A stretch of DNA of 64,000 nt from Psychrobacillus sp. NEAU-3TGS. GTDB taxonomy: Bacteria > Bacillota > Bacilli > Bacillales_A > Planococcaceae. The notes under the pieces are model-generated. The model ran no database searches and was not told the origin of the DNA. It was given only the letters and a program-made list of their open reading frames with translations. The translations under genes were made by a program, and so were the position numbers. The stretch lies in contig NZ_JAPNOZ010000001.1 of the NCBI RefSeq assembly GCF_029955155.1, positions 19,813 through 83,812 of the forward strand. The letters are read 5' to 3'. Position 1 is the first letter of the stretch, and the number at the start of each line of letters is the position of its first letter. Below are positions 34,681 to 43,211 of this stretch, in pieces.

Positions 34681-34704
34681 AAAAAGGCGACTTTGCAGCC
34701 GCCT
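34681..34704 (-). terminator. intercistronic hairpin between tctC and tctB
   Basis: On the minus strand AGGCGG pairs with TCGCCT around an 8-base loop and is followed by five T. It lies in the 53-base gap. It may trim expression so that the binding protein is made in excess over the membrane subunits. Confidence 0.6.
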
Positions 34705-34712
34705 ATATACTA

Positions 34713-35747
34713 TTATTTTTGCATACCAAGTGCTGTTAAAAGTTCTACAATCACTTTATCTTGTTCTTCTAAATAAGTAGTAAAGTCTGCTGAGTTACGG
34801 TATTCGCTTGCCCAGCCATTCTTTTCTAACTCTGCTTTCCACTCGTCTGTTTCAACCATTTCTGCTAGTTTGTCAGACCAATAGTTTTTTGCACCTTCAG
34901 ACATTTCTTTCGGTCCAAAAATACCTCTCCAGATAGTAAACTCTGCATCGATACCTGATTCTTTATAAGTAGGTACATCTGCTAGTTCTCCTTCTAAACG
35001 TTCAGAAGAGCTAACTGCCAATACGCGTACATCTCCAGATTTTGCATATGTTGCGATCGTAGATGCATCTGTTGCGATAACGTCTGCATTACCGCCTAAT
35101 AATGCAGCAACCGCTTCTCCACCACCATCATATGACACATACTTCACTGCTTTCGGATCAATTCCCGCTTCAAATGCAGGCAAGATTCCTACAAGATGAT
35201 CCATTGAACCAGGTGCAGAACCACCTGCAAGTGTTACTGCTGTTGGCTCAGCTTTAATCGCATCTAGCACATCTTGCAATGTTTCGAAAGATGAGTCACT
35301 TTTCACAACAATCGCTCCGTAGTCACGAGTTAGTTGCGCAAGTGGTGTTGTATCTTTGTAACCGTAAGGGCTGTTCCCTTCTGCTTTATCATTGTTAATA
35401 AGAATTGGTGGAGACTTTACCATGAGTACATAGTCATTTTTCGCTTCTTTCGTTGCAAACTCTGCCATGTAAACCGCTCCGCCGCCCCCTGGTTTATTTT
35501 CAACGACGATTGGTTTTTCGATTAACTTTGTATCATTCATCGTTTTAGCGATTGATCGAGCAGTTAAATCCCATCCGCCTCCAGCACCTGATGGAGCTAC
35601 AATCGTAATATTATTTTTCGGATAATCCGATGTACTAGCTCCTTCAACTTTACTTTCGCTTCCTTTTTCACTTGACGAACAAGCCGCTAACCCCACTGCT
35701 AAAACAGCTGTAAAAGCGATTGACGTGACCTTCTTCCAAGTTTTCAT
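34713..35747 (-). CDS. tctC: tripartite tricarboxylate transporter substrate-binding lipoprotein
   Basis: A 344-residue TctC/BugT-type extracytoplasmic solute receptor. The N-terminus is a lipoprotein signal with lipobox LAAC (Cys23) and an SSSEKGSESK linker. The mature part opens with YPKNNITIVAPSGAGGGWDLTARSIAK, the conserved ligand loop, and has NKPGGGGAVYMAEFA and IPTYKE-like elements (VPTYKESGID). It captures the carboxylate and delivers it to TctAB. A cre site overlaps its promoter region. ATG at 35747 after GAGGGGGA. Confidence 0.95.
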   Translation of the reverse strand: MKTWKKVTSIAFTAVLAVGLAACSSSEKGSESKVEGASTSDYPKNNITIVAPSGAGGGWDLTARSIAKTMNDTKLIEKPIVVENKPGGGGAVYMAEFATKEAKNDYVLMVKSPPILINNDKAEGNSPYGYKDTTPLAQLTRDYGAIVVKSDSSFETLQDVLDAIKAEPTAVTLAGGSAPGSMDHLVGILPAFEAGIDPKAVKYVSYDGGGEAVAALLGGNADVIATDASTIATYAKSGDVRVLAVSSSERLEGELADVPTYKESGIDAEFTIWRGIFGPKEMSEGAKNYWSDKLAEMVETDEWKAELEKNGWASEYRNSADFTTYLEEQDKVIVELLTALGMQK

Positions 35748-35772
35748 AAAATCCCCCTCATCCCCAAAGTAA

Positions 35773-35786
35773 TGACAGCGTTTTCA
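35773..35786. promoter_or_regulatory. cre site (CcpA) upstream of tctC
   Basis: The minus strand reads TGAAAACGCTGTCA, matching TGWAARCGYTWNCA at 13 of 14 positions. It lies 25-40 bases before the tctC start, between a possible promoter and the ribosome binding site, so it predicts carbon catabolite repression of carboxylate uptake. Confidence 0.75.
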
Positions 35787-35881
35787 TTCGCTTGTTATTA
35801 ATTTATCAGAACATTTGACTAATACAATGTTTCTGATGATAAGTTGGATAATGAAAATTGAAATCATTTTGTTCATATTGT

Positions 35882-36571
35882 TCACGACGAATGAATGAAG
35901 TATCTTCGTTCTGGTCTACCAACTGTCCCGTAAATAAGCTCAGCATAGACAAGCTTTTCAGATGCAAGATACTCTAAGTAACGTCTTGCAGTTGAACGAC
36001 TTACTCCAACCTCTAACCCAAGTGCTTCTGCTGTAATGCCGTCATTTACTTTCTTAATATGATTGACCACTTTTTCTTTTGTAATGGGATCAATTCCTTT
36101 TGGCGGAGTATCTTCCGAATGAGGAATGGAAGAAGTGTTATTCCAAAGTGACTTGATCAATTCCTCCTGTACCCTCCCGCTGCCTGTAAGAATGTCTCTT
36201 TTCGTTTTATAGGATAGTAAACTTTCTTTAAACTTCTCGAATGTTAATGGCTTTAAAATATAATCCGCCACACCGCCTCGGAACGCTTTTTTTACTATTT
36301 CCGACTCTGCTGCTGCAGTGATAAAAATGATATCCGTGTCTGGACTATGTTCTTGGATAATTGTCAATAAATCCGTTCCAAGTGTATCTGGCAGATAAAC
36401 GTCCAGTAAGATTAAATCTGGCATATATGAAATAATCCAATCCTTTGCTTCTTCTCCTGTATACGCTGAGCCGATAACTTTAAATTCTTCCAACTTTTCG
36501 ATAAATCGTCGATGAATATCCGAAATTCGTTTATCATCCTCCACGATTAAAATCTCTATTTGCTTTGTCAT
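35882..36571 (-). CDS. CitT/DcuR-type response regulator
   Basis: A 229-residue response regulator. Receiver domain residues 1-120 have the acidic pair in IVEDDKRISD, the phosphoacceptor Asp in PDLILLDVYLPDTLG and Lys in DYILKPLTFEKF. A C-terminal HTH (ITAEALGLEVGVSRSTARRYLEYL) follows, as in CitT, DctR and MalR. It overlaps the sensor kinase by 38 bases. Expected to activate tctCBA, which starts 134 bases downstream, in response to an external carboxylate. ATG at 36571 (M27 of the longest frame) has AAGGGGG 8 bases ahead. Confidence 0.93.
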   Translation of the reverse strand: MTKQIEILIVEDDKRISDIHRRFIEKLEEFKVIGSAYTGEEAKDWIISYMPDLILLDVYLPDTLGTDLLTIIQEHSPDTDIIFITAAAESEIVKKAFRGGVADYILKPLTFEKFKESLLSYKTKRDILTGSGRVQEELIKSLWNNTSSIPHSEDTPPKGIDPITKEKVVNHIKKVNDGITAEALGLEVGVSRSTARRYLEYLASEKLVYAELIYGTVGRPERRYFIHSS

Positions 36572-38174
36572 GTAAATAACCCCCTTTTGGAATAGAAACG
36601 ATAAACAATGCTCCGCCCAAATCTCCCTTTTCAAGCGCGATAGAACCACCTAAATCATTCACGTTTTCCTTTACTTTTACCAAACCAAATCCCCGATTCG
36701 TATCACTTTTCGTAGATACTTTCTCTTTCCAAACTATATCTAGCACTTCCGCAGGTACCCCTGCCCCGGAGTCTTCCACTTCTATTATGATTTCCTCTCC
36801 ATTGTCCACGATCAATATGCGGACATTGCGTAGCTCTTCTGGTAATTTCTCTACTGCTTCAAAGGCATTCGTCACTAAGTTACCAATTATAGAAACAAAG
36901 AGATGCTTCTGCAGATGCTTCGGTAGCTTTTCTAAATAACTATCTTCATCCAATATAAACCGCACTTTTAATTCCTTTGCGCGATTAAGAAACCCAATGA
37001 CAATCCCACCAAGAAACGGGTCCTGTAAACGCTTCGTCATAAATTGAATAAGGGATTGATGCTCTGCTGTTTCCACATGGATTAAGTTAATAGCTTCATC
37101 ATAAGAGTTCAGTTGAATAAGACCAGAAATGGTATATAAAAAATTATTGTATTCGTGGGTTTGAGCACGTAAAGCCTCTGTATATTGCTTCACTTGTGAT
37201 AGTTCTTCTGCTAAACGATCAATATCAGATTGGGAGCGAAAACTTGATACAGCTCCGATAATTTTCTCGCCGTCACGAATGGGTATACGATTAACGATTG
37301 CCTTTTTTCCTCTTAACTCCATCGATCGATCTAAATGCTCTTCACCAGATTCTAATACTTGCGGAAGATACGTATTTGGTATAACCTCCCAAATATTTCG
37401 CCCGACTAATTTGGTATGAGACGGTAATGATAATATTTCAAGTGCAGCTGAATTGGCCATTGTAATCATGCCTTTTGCATCTACCATTACAATCCCTTCA
37501 CGAACGGATTCTATCAATGCATTACGCTCTGTGAACAGATTCGCAATTTCTACTGGCTCCAGATCAAACAACTCTTTCTTAATATTCCTTGCTAATATAC
37601 TAGAACCTAGAATTCCTAGTAATATTGCAATTACAACGATATAGGCAATATTATCTACATAGCGAATGAATAACGTTGTCATATCCTCTTTTAAAAATCC
37701 AACCGATATAATTCCGATAATATCACCATTCTCATCCATTACAGGAGCTTTTCCTCTAAGGGCTGTGCCAAGTGTACCAGTAGCTTCCGAAATATAGGAT
37801 TTCCCGTATAATAGGGCTTGTTCATTGTCATCCCCGACCATTTTTTTTCCGATTCTTTCGACTACTGGATGCGCATAGCGGATACCGTCTTTATCCCCAA
37901 TAACGACATATTCTGCCCCTGTACTTGCCTGAATGGTCATTGCGATGGGTTGTAACACATCTGTTGGATTGTCTGACTCGAAGCCTGCTATAATATCTGG
38001 TCGTTCTGCTGTAGTAACAGCGATGCTAAGCGCACGTTCTCCAACTTGCCCTTCAATCGCATGCGAAATGATAAAATAAAAAGAAATACCTGTCATAATT
38101 GCTACAACAGATACAAAGACTGCTCCAAATCCAAAAATTCTTGCTTGTAATGACCTCTTTTCCATCCTATCCAC
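36534..38174 (-). CDS. CitS/DcuS-type sensor histidine kinase
   Basis: A 546-residue membrane kinase. TM1 is at about residues 13-35; an extracellular CitA/DcuS-type (PDC) sensor of about 135 residues contains RPDIIAG, RYAHPVVERIGKKMVGDDNE and GTLGTALRGKAPV; TM2 is at about 172-195. A PAS domain follows (about 215-320). The H box is QTHEYNNFLYTISGLIQL, and the ATPase domain has NLVTNAFEAVE, DSGAGVP and RGFGLVKV. It senses an extracellular carboxylate and phosphorylates the response regulator. It starts 4 bases after the AEC gene, so the three form one operon. The start may be GTG 38174 or ATG 38165. Confidence 0.95.
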   Translation of the reverse strand: MDRMEKRSLQARIFGFGAVFVSVVAIMTGISFYFIISHAIEGQVGERALSIAVTTAERPDIIAGFESDNPTDVLQPIAMTIQASTGAEYVVIGDKDGIRYAHPVVERIGKKMVGDDNEQALLYGKSYISEATGTLGTALRGKAPVMDENGDIIGIISVGFLKEDMTTLFIRYVDNIAYIVVIAILLGILGSSILARNIKKELFDLEPVEIANLFTERNALIESVREGIVMVDAKGMITMANSAALEILSLPSHTKLVGRNIWEVIPNTYLPQVLESGEEHLDRSMELRGKKAIVNRIPIRDGEKIIGAVSSFRSQSDIDRLAEELSQVKQYTEALRAQTHEYNNFLYTISGLIQLNSYDEAINLIHVETAEHQSLIQFMTKRLQDPFLGGIVIGFLNRAKELKVRFILDEDSYLEKLPKHLQKHLFVSIIGNLVTNAFEAVEKLPEELRNVRILIVDNGEEIIIEVEDSGAGVPAEVLDIVWKEKVSTKSDTNRGFGLVKVKENVNDLGGSIALEKGDLGGALFIVSIPKGGYLHDKANRDFNRGG

Positions 38175-38177
38175 TCA

Positions 38178-39107
38178 CTATCCCCACAAAATATTCGAAA
38201 GATAAATAACGATTGTTACCGTAATACAACTAACGACTGTCGAAAATAATACAATTTGTGCGGCTAAATTTGCTTCTACATCATACTCTAATGCAAGTGT
38301 CGAGCTATTTCGAGATGTTGGAAAAGCACTTGCGATAAATAATGACTGTGCTACGACCCCATCAAATCCCATTAATAGAATTAATCCGAAAGCTAGAACA
38401 GGACCTATAACTAACCTACCTATTGTACTTGTTAATATCACTTTATTTAAAATCGTTTTAATATCTAACTGTGCTAATTGCGCTCCTAAAGTAATCAACG
38501 CAATCGAAATAAACGCATTCGCTAAGTAATCAAGTGGAATACGCAAAAATATTGGAATGCCAATATTGAATATATTCATCAGCGCACCAACTATAAGCGC
38601 ATGCACAATTGGCAAACGAAGCAAGCTGCGTAAAATATCTAAGCCAGACTTTGTAGAAGAGATTAAATTATAAAGACCATATGTATACGTAATTACATTT
38701 TGGAAAATGACAATAATAATCTGAATAGACGTTCCAAGAGGATTCGCCGCAAACAACATCTGACTTACAGGAATACCGTAGTTTCCGGAGTTGATGAGCA
38801 CGACACTATTTTTATAAATAGCCGCTTGGTTTCTATTAAGCTTTAAGAGTTTACTAACAATTGCTCCTAACAGCATTAAACTAACACTAAAAATCAATAA
38901 GTATAGAATTATATGTCCCAATACCCCCGCATTCACTTTCGTTTCATATATATTAATAAAAACAGCTGCTGGCATTAAACAATAAGTGATTAAATTCGAT
39001 AACGCCTTTAGATTAAATTGAAACTTTAGCTGCAGTGACGCTCCAATTCCTAGCATGATTAGAATCGGGGCAACTACTTGAAAAAACACCATACTTAAAT
39101 AAACCAT
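38178..39107 (-). CDS. AEC-family transporter (malate/auxin-efflux carrier type)
   Basis: A 309-residue, ten-span permease of the auxin efflux carrier family. It shows SMVFFQVVAPILIMLGIGASLQ at the N-terminus, NSGNYGIPVSQMLF (the re-entrant Asn/Gly motif) and QSLFIASAFPTSRNSSTLALEYD near the end. Several relatives carry malate or malonate. It is first in an operon with the sensor kinase and regulator, so it may carry the same or an exchanged carboxylate, or help sensing. The ATG at 39107 is preferred because of AGAGGT 7 bases ahead; the longer frame starts at 39137. Confidence 0.88.
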   Translation of the reverse strand: MVYLSMVFFQVVAPILIMLGIGASLQLKFQFNLKALSNLITYCLMPAAVFINIYETKVNAGVLGHIILYLLIFSVSLMLLGAIVSKLLKLNRNQAAIYKNSVVLINSGNYGIPVSQMLFAANPLGTSIQIIIVIFQNVITYTYGLYNLISSTKSGLDILRSLLRLPIVHALIVGALMNIFNIGIPIFLRIPLDYLANAFISIALITLGAQLAQLDIKTILNKVILTSTIGRLVIGPVLAFGLILLMGFDGVVAQSLFIASAFPTSRNSSTLALEYDVEANLAAQIVLFSTVVSCITVTIVIYLSNILWG

Positions 39108-39192
39108 ACATATTACCTCTTCCTCATCAAAATACATTTTACTAAAATATTATCCCACTGTTTGCAATTTTCTGCTACATCATTAATTAGAT

Positions 39193-39220
39193 TGGTTACT
39201 CTTACCGCCAACCTGGTTAC
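39193..39220. promoter_or_regulatory. 21-bp-spaced direct repeat upstream of an ABC operon
   Basis: TGGTTAC occurs at 39193-39199 and again at 39214-39220, two helical turns apart, the spacing used by LytTR regulators. A related GGGTTAC stands at 39303-39309. The match to a LytTR consensus is only partial. Confidence 0.4.
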
Positions 39221-39367
39221 CCTACGCCATATATTTCCCCTTTGTAAGTGACCCTTTCTTTTATGCAAGTCACTCTCCTATTTCCCCCAGTCACCGAAAA
39301 ACGGGTTACACAGTAAAGAATTCACCATACACTGGCATTACAAAGAAATATAGCGGAGGGATAGCAA

Positions 39368-40087
39368 GTGAAGATAATTGAAGTGAACAATCTAACAAAA
39401 TCATACGGAACGAACCATGTGTTACAAGGTGTAAACTTTCATGCTCAGTCTGGAGAAATCATAGGAGTCATTGGAAAAAATGGAGCCGGGAAATCGACGT
39501 TTTTGGAAATATTAATGACGATTAAACAATACGATGCAGGAACAGTTATTGTGTTAGATGAGAATATTGCATCACTACCTATGAATCGACTTGAACAAGT
39601 GCGGAAGCAGATTTCTGTTGTCCTGCAACCGACTCAATTTTATAAAACATTGAAAGTAGAAGAATTACTAAAACTGTTCAAAGCATATTACAAATCGGAT
39701 CTAGACATTAAAAAAATTATCGTCGATTTCAAGCTGGAACCTCACCGGAAGAAGTATTTTGATAAGCTTTCAGGTGGTTGGAAACAAATTGTGAGCTTAG
39801 CTATTGCTTTTTTATCTGCACCAAAACTGCTCATTTTAGATGAACCGACAACTGGACTAGATCCCCATATGCGGAATATGCTTTGGTCCTATATTACAGA
39901 TTACAATAAACGGACGGGTGGAACGGTCATATTAACCACTCATAATATGGATGAGATTGAGCTATATTGCGACAAAGTAATGCTCATCAATAATGGTGTG
40001 AATGAAGTATTCGATACAACGGAAAGTATTTTGGCAACCGGCTACAAATCCATCCATGAGTTTTATCTGAAGAGAGTATCTATTTAA
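39368..40087 (+). CDS. ABC exporter ATP-binding protein
   Basis: A 239-residue ATPase. Walker A IGKNGAGKSTF, Q-loop VVLQPTQFYK, signature KLSGGWKQI (an SGGW variant of the usual SGGQ), Walker B LLILDEPTTGLD and switch His in TTHNMDE. It starts with GTG at 39368, with GGAGGG before it. The pattern is that of DrrA/CcmA-type exporters paired with an ABC-2 permease, which follows 12 bases downstream. A LytTR regulator closes the operon. The exported compound is unknown; antimicrobial peptide defence is one option. Confidence 0.93.
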   Translation: MKIIEVNNLTKSYGTNHVLQGVNFHAQSGEIIGVIGKNGAGKSTFLEILMTIKQYDAGTVIVLDENIASLPMNRLEQVRKQISVVLQPTQFYKTLKVEELLKLFKAYYKSDLDIKKIIVDFKLEPHRKKYFDKLSGGWKQIVSLAIAFLSAPKLLILDEPTTGLDPHMRNMLWSYITDYNKRTGGTVILTTHNMDEIELYCDKVMLINNGVNEVFDTTESILATGYKSIHEFYLKRVSI

Positions 40088-40099
40088 GGGGGAAAAATA

Positions 40100-40846
40100 A
40101 TGTTAGCGACACAGTTAAAATATGATTTATTAATGTTTTCCAGAGAATTATTTTACTTAGTTTTTACGATTTTCGTGCCACCTGCAACGTATATTTTCAT
40201 GGGGCAATTATATGGAGAGCAATCGTATGCAGGTAACTTAAGCTACGCTCAAACATATACACCATCCTTTATTTTACTCATTACGTTTACTGTTGTATTT
40301 TTTGCTTTCGGTTTCGATCAAGTCGTCCACCGTACAACAGGTGTGGAGAAACGAATCTCTCTTTCTCCTGTTTCTAAAAATACACTATTACTTTCAAGTA
40401 TTATCCGCTCCACTATTATTACGAGTTTAGGATATGGATTCATTTTAATCATCGGGTTGTTCATGTTTGACTTGGAGTTTGGGCTACTAAGCTTTTTAAC
40501 TTCCTATGGATTTTTCATCTTTCTAAATGCTGTATTATTGATTATTGCATCTGCCATTTACTCCTTTTTTCAGCATATGAATAGTGCATTAGTATTCTCT
40601 ATTGTTGTTTTTCAAGCTGTAATCTTCACTGGTGGTTTCGCAATGCCAATTAGCATGATGCCAAAATTCATCCAAGTAATTGCAGATTTCAATCCAATGT
40701 ATCATATGAATAATTTATTTATTGCCGTTTGGAATGGACAACTAACTTTTGATCAAAATATGTTTCTTTCAATTGGCTACATTGTTGCACTAGTTGCAGT
40801 TGCACTCGTCATTCTTCGTATTCAAAATAAACGTAAAATAGGATAG
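40100..40846 (+). CDS. ABC-2 type permease
   Basis: A 248-residue membrane protein with six hydrophobic spans, a typical ABC-2 exporter partner. It contains the amphipathic start SRELFYLVFTIFVPPATYIFMG and the PISMMPKFIQVIADFNPMYHMNNLF motif of the DrrB/YhgE group. It forms the export channel driven by the preceding ATPase, with which it is co-transcribed (RBS AAGGGGGAA). Confidence 0.92.
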   Translation: MLATQLKYDLLMFSRELFYLVFTIFVPPATYIFMGQLYGEQSYAGNLSYAQTYTPSFILLITFTVVFFAFGFDQVVHRTTGVEKRISLSPVSKNTLLLSSIIRSTIITSLGYGFILIIGLFMFDLEFGLLSFLTSYGFFIFLNAVLLIIASAIYSFFQHMNSALVFSIVVFQAVIFTGGFAMPISMMPKFIQVIADFNPMYHMNNLFIAVWNGQLTFDQNMFLSIGYIVALVAVALVILRIQNKRKIG

Positions 40847-40895
40847 CCCGCTCACTTCTAAACGTTTACACTTAAGTCGAGAGGGGTGTAAAAAG

Positions 40896-41354
40896 TTGAA
40901 AGTATCATTGAATATAGATAGTGATTTTAAAGAAACAAAAGTGATGATTGAAACACCAGAATTAGATGATTCCGTGCAGGACATTCTTGATTTTATAAAG
41001 GCGCGCGAAACAGAATTCCTCGTAGGAAAAGATGGAGAAATGCAGCATATTTTAAAACCGACTGATATTCACTACTTTCATACCGAAAAAGAGGCGGTTA
41101 TCGCGGTAACCTCTTCTGGTTCTTACAAACTAAAAGAGAAGTTATATGAATTGGAAGGAATACTTCCATCTAATAAGTTTATCCGGCTCTCCAAATCGGT
41201 TATTGCAAATCTACATGAGTTAAGCCGATTTGAAGCATCGTTTAATGGCACATTATGTGTGTATTTTAAATCGGGAATGAAGGAATACGTTTCTCGGACA
41301 TATGTGAATGCGATAAAGGAAGCTTTAAAAATGAATAGGAGGAAAAGCGAATGA
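40896..41354 (+). CDS. LytTR-family DNA-binding protein
   Basis: A 152-residue protein consisting of a LytTR DNA-binding domain (about residues 45-150), with DIHYFHTEKEAVIAVTSSGSYKLKEKLYELEGIL and FIRLSKSVIANLHELSRFEASFNGTLCVYFKSG as signature. It lacks a receiver domain. In Firmicutes such proteins are encoded next to a DUF3021 membrane protein and regulate an adjoining ABC exporter. The start is TTG at 40896 behind GAGAGGGGTG. Its target may be the direct repeats near 39193. Confidence 0.9.
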   Translation: MKVSLNIDSDFKETKVMIETPELDDSVQDILDFIKARETEFLVGKDGEMQHILKPTDIHYFHTEKEAVIAVTSSGSYKLKEKLYELEGILPSNKFIRLSKSVIANLHELSRFEASFNGTLCVYFKSGMKEYVSRTYVNAIKEALKMNRRKSE

Positions 41355-41760
41355 AAACCTTTTTATTTCGAAGCATGATTGGTATTTTCTTCGGTGCATT
41401 TCTTGCAGTTGTATTTACAAATTTATATGTAATTTCGAATGATCGTATTATGCTAGATGGAACTTTGTTTCTAAAGACTCGCTTGGCTCTATCTTTTGCG
41501 GTGGGTTTTTCACGGTCAGCTCCCTCTATTTTGAAAATCCTAATTTACGGCTTTATCAGCAAACGGCATTACATTTTGTCACGGTTATCCTATTGTATTT
41601 CCTTTTAGCTTTTGGTATTGGATGGGTTCCATTTAATATGGCTAGTTTTTCCATTGCCATTGCTTCATTCCTCGGCTTCTATGTAATTTTTTGGACGTCC
41701 TTCTATCTTTATTTTAAAAGACAAATGAAGAAATTGAATGAAGAGCTAGAGATGCTCTAA
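41351..41760 (+). pseudogene. DUF3021 membrane protein, frameshifted
   Basis: The ATG at 41351 overlaps the LytTR stop by 4 bases (ATGA), the standard LytTR-DUF3021 arrangement. The first 53 codons give MKTFLFRSMIGIFFGAFLAVVF and onwards. Frame then breaks at a run of five T (41506-41510). Beyond it the DUF3021 continuation (FTVSSLYFENPNLRLYQQTA, then LLAFGIGWVPF) runs in another frame to TAA at 41760. Adding one T restores a full 136-137-residue protein with four spans. It may be a real inactivating or phase-variable slip, or a read error. Confidence 0.8.
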
Positions 41761-41765
41761 TCGGA

Positions 41766-41795
41766 AAAGAAGAGCCCTATTAAGAGCTCTTCTTT
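41766..41795. terminator. bidirectional terminator
   Basis: Perfect stem AAAGAAGAGC (41766-41775) / GCTCTTCTTT (41786-41795), five bases after the DUF3021 frame and just before the stop of the convergent PstS-like gene. Confidence 0.85.
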
Positions 41796-41798
41796 CTA

Positions 41799-42954
41799 TT
41801 AGTCTAACGATACATATCCTGTTTTTTCAATTAGTTCCTGTCCTTCTGGAGATAAGATCCATGCAATGAGTTTCTCTACATTTGGGTTATCTGTACCTGC
41901 TGTTACAATGTAAAACTCCGAAGCAATGGGATATTCTCCCGATCGTATAGTTTCCTTCGTAGGAGCGACACCGTCTATTTCTAACAGTTTAATTTTCTTA
42001 TTTTGTACCATTTCAGTAGAATAAAAACGGAATGTGTATCCAATGGCATTTTTGTAGTTTTTATATTGAGAAACCTCATTAATAATACCACCCATTCCTG
42101 TTGCAATATCCTCTGTTGGCGCCTCCATAATTGGAATGTCTCCCATTAAGTGCTCCAAGGCTGACTGGCTCCCACTATCCGCTGGACGTTGGAATGCTCG
42201 AATATCCTCCATTGCTCCACCCACTTCTTCCCAATTCGTTACTTTTCCTGCATATATATTTTTTATTTGCTCCATTGTTAGACCTGAAACAGGATTTTTC
42301 TGGTGAACAAAAAAGACAAATGCTTCACGACCAATTGGTATCATTTTAAGTTCTTTTCCGTGTTCCTTTGCCTTTTCCACTTGTGATTTAGAAGGAGCTG
42401 CGGCAAAAATCATATCCACTCTTCCGAAGATTAAATTGTTATATGCATCTGGTGTCGTATTGACCATAACTTCCTTTTCATAGGGATCATACTCTTTTTT
42501 AGGATAGGTCGCTTGAACAAATGCAGAGTAAAGTGGGTAAAGAGCAGTTGCACCGTCCAATTTAGGCGTCTCCTGTCAACTTTAACGTAGAGTCATCATC
42601 TAAAGTTGCAATCTTGCTGGATTCTGAAAAAGGCTTATAATCATACACATTCACTTCTGCATCCACTGAAGGAATGGAATTTGTATAAATATGTTGAATA
42701 GGAGAAACGCTACTTACTATAATAGCTACTCCCGCAATACTTCCGAATACAACTTTCCGTTTCTTTGTTTTGAAAAAATGAAAAAGAAGAAGCACGTAAA
42801 ACACATATAAAATAATCGCAATCGCAATTATTAGCGCAATAAAATAAACCTTACCGCTTATCAATACCATAAATAAAATAACTAAGGTTAAAAAACATAT
42901 TCCTACTAGAACAAATATCGCATATAAAATTAGTTCCACAAGTGACTTTTTCAA
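41799..42954 (-). pseudogene. PstS-like substrate-binding protein with N-terminal membrane segment, split in two frames
   Basis: The N-terminal part (42954-42562, 130 codons) has about three hydrophobic spans and ends LDDDSTLKLTGDA then TAA. The C-terminal part (42560-41799) begins DGATALYPLYSAFVQATYP, the phosphate-binding-protein start, and continues with the PstS features GREAFVFFVHQKNPVSGLTMEQIKNIYAG and RPADSGSQSALEHLMG. The frame changes exactly at the TAA at 42564-42562. An AGGAG (42570-42574) stands 9 bases before a TTG that opens the second frame, so it could be read as two coupled genes, a frameshift mutation or an assembly error. The native role would be anion (phosphate) binding at the membrane. 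Confidence 0.75.
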
Positions 42955-43211
42955 AAATGCATCTCCCCCCTATTTTATATTCTACAAATTATGCGAATAT
43001 CCCTTTCACTTTATTGCAACCTGCTTGTTTACTGCCAGCAAATCCCTTATTTCTATATTTCTTAGTAAAACTATCAAATAAAATTTAATTTTCTAATCTA
43101 TTGAAATTATTAGAATTCGGTGTTAAATTATATTAAATTAAAGTATTTCCTTCAAAAATATTTTTTATGAAGTTTATACTTTTTTATTATTGAAAAATGG
43201 GGGCCAAATTT

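Noticed and set aside
43081..43116. CodY box before the peptide operon (AATTTTCT run)
   Set aside because: Only about 10 of 15 positions match in very AT-rich DNA, so it is not above chance; the TTCTAAT/ATTAGAA dyad there is also weak.
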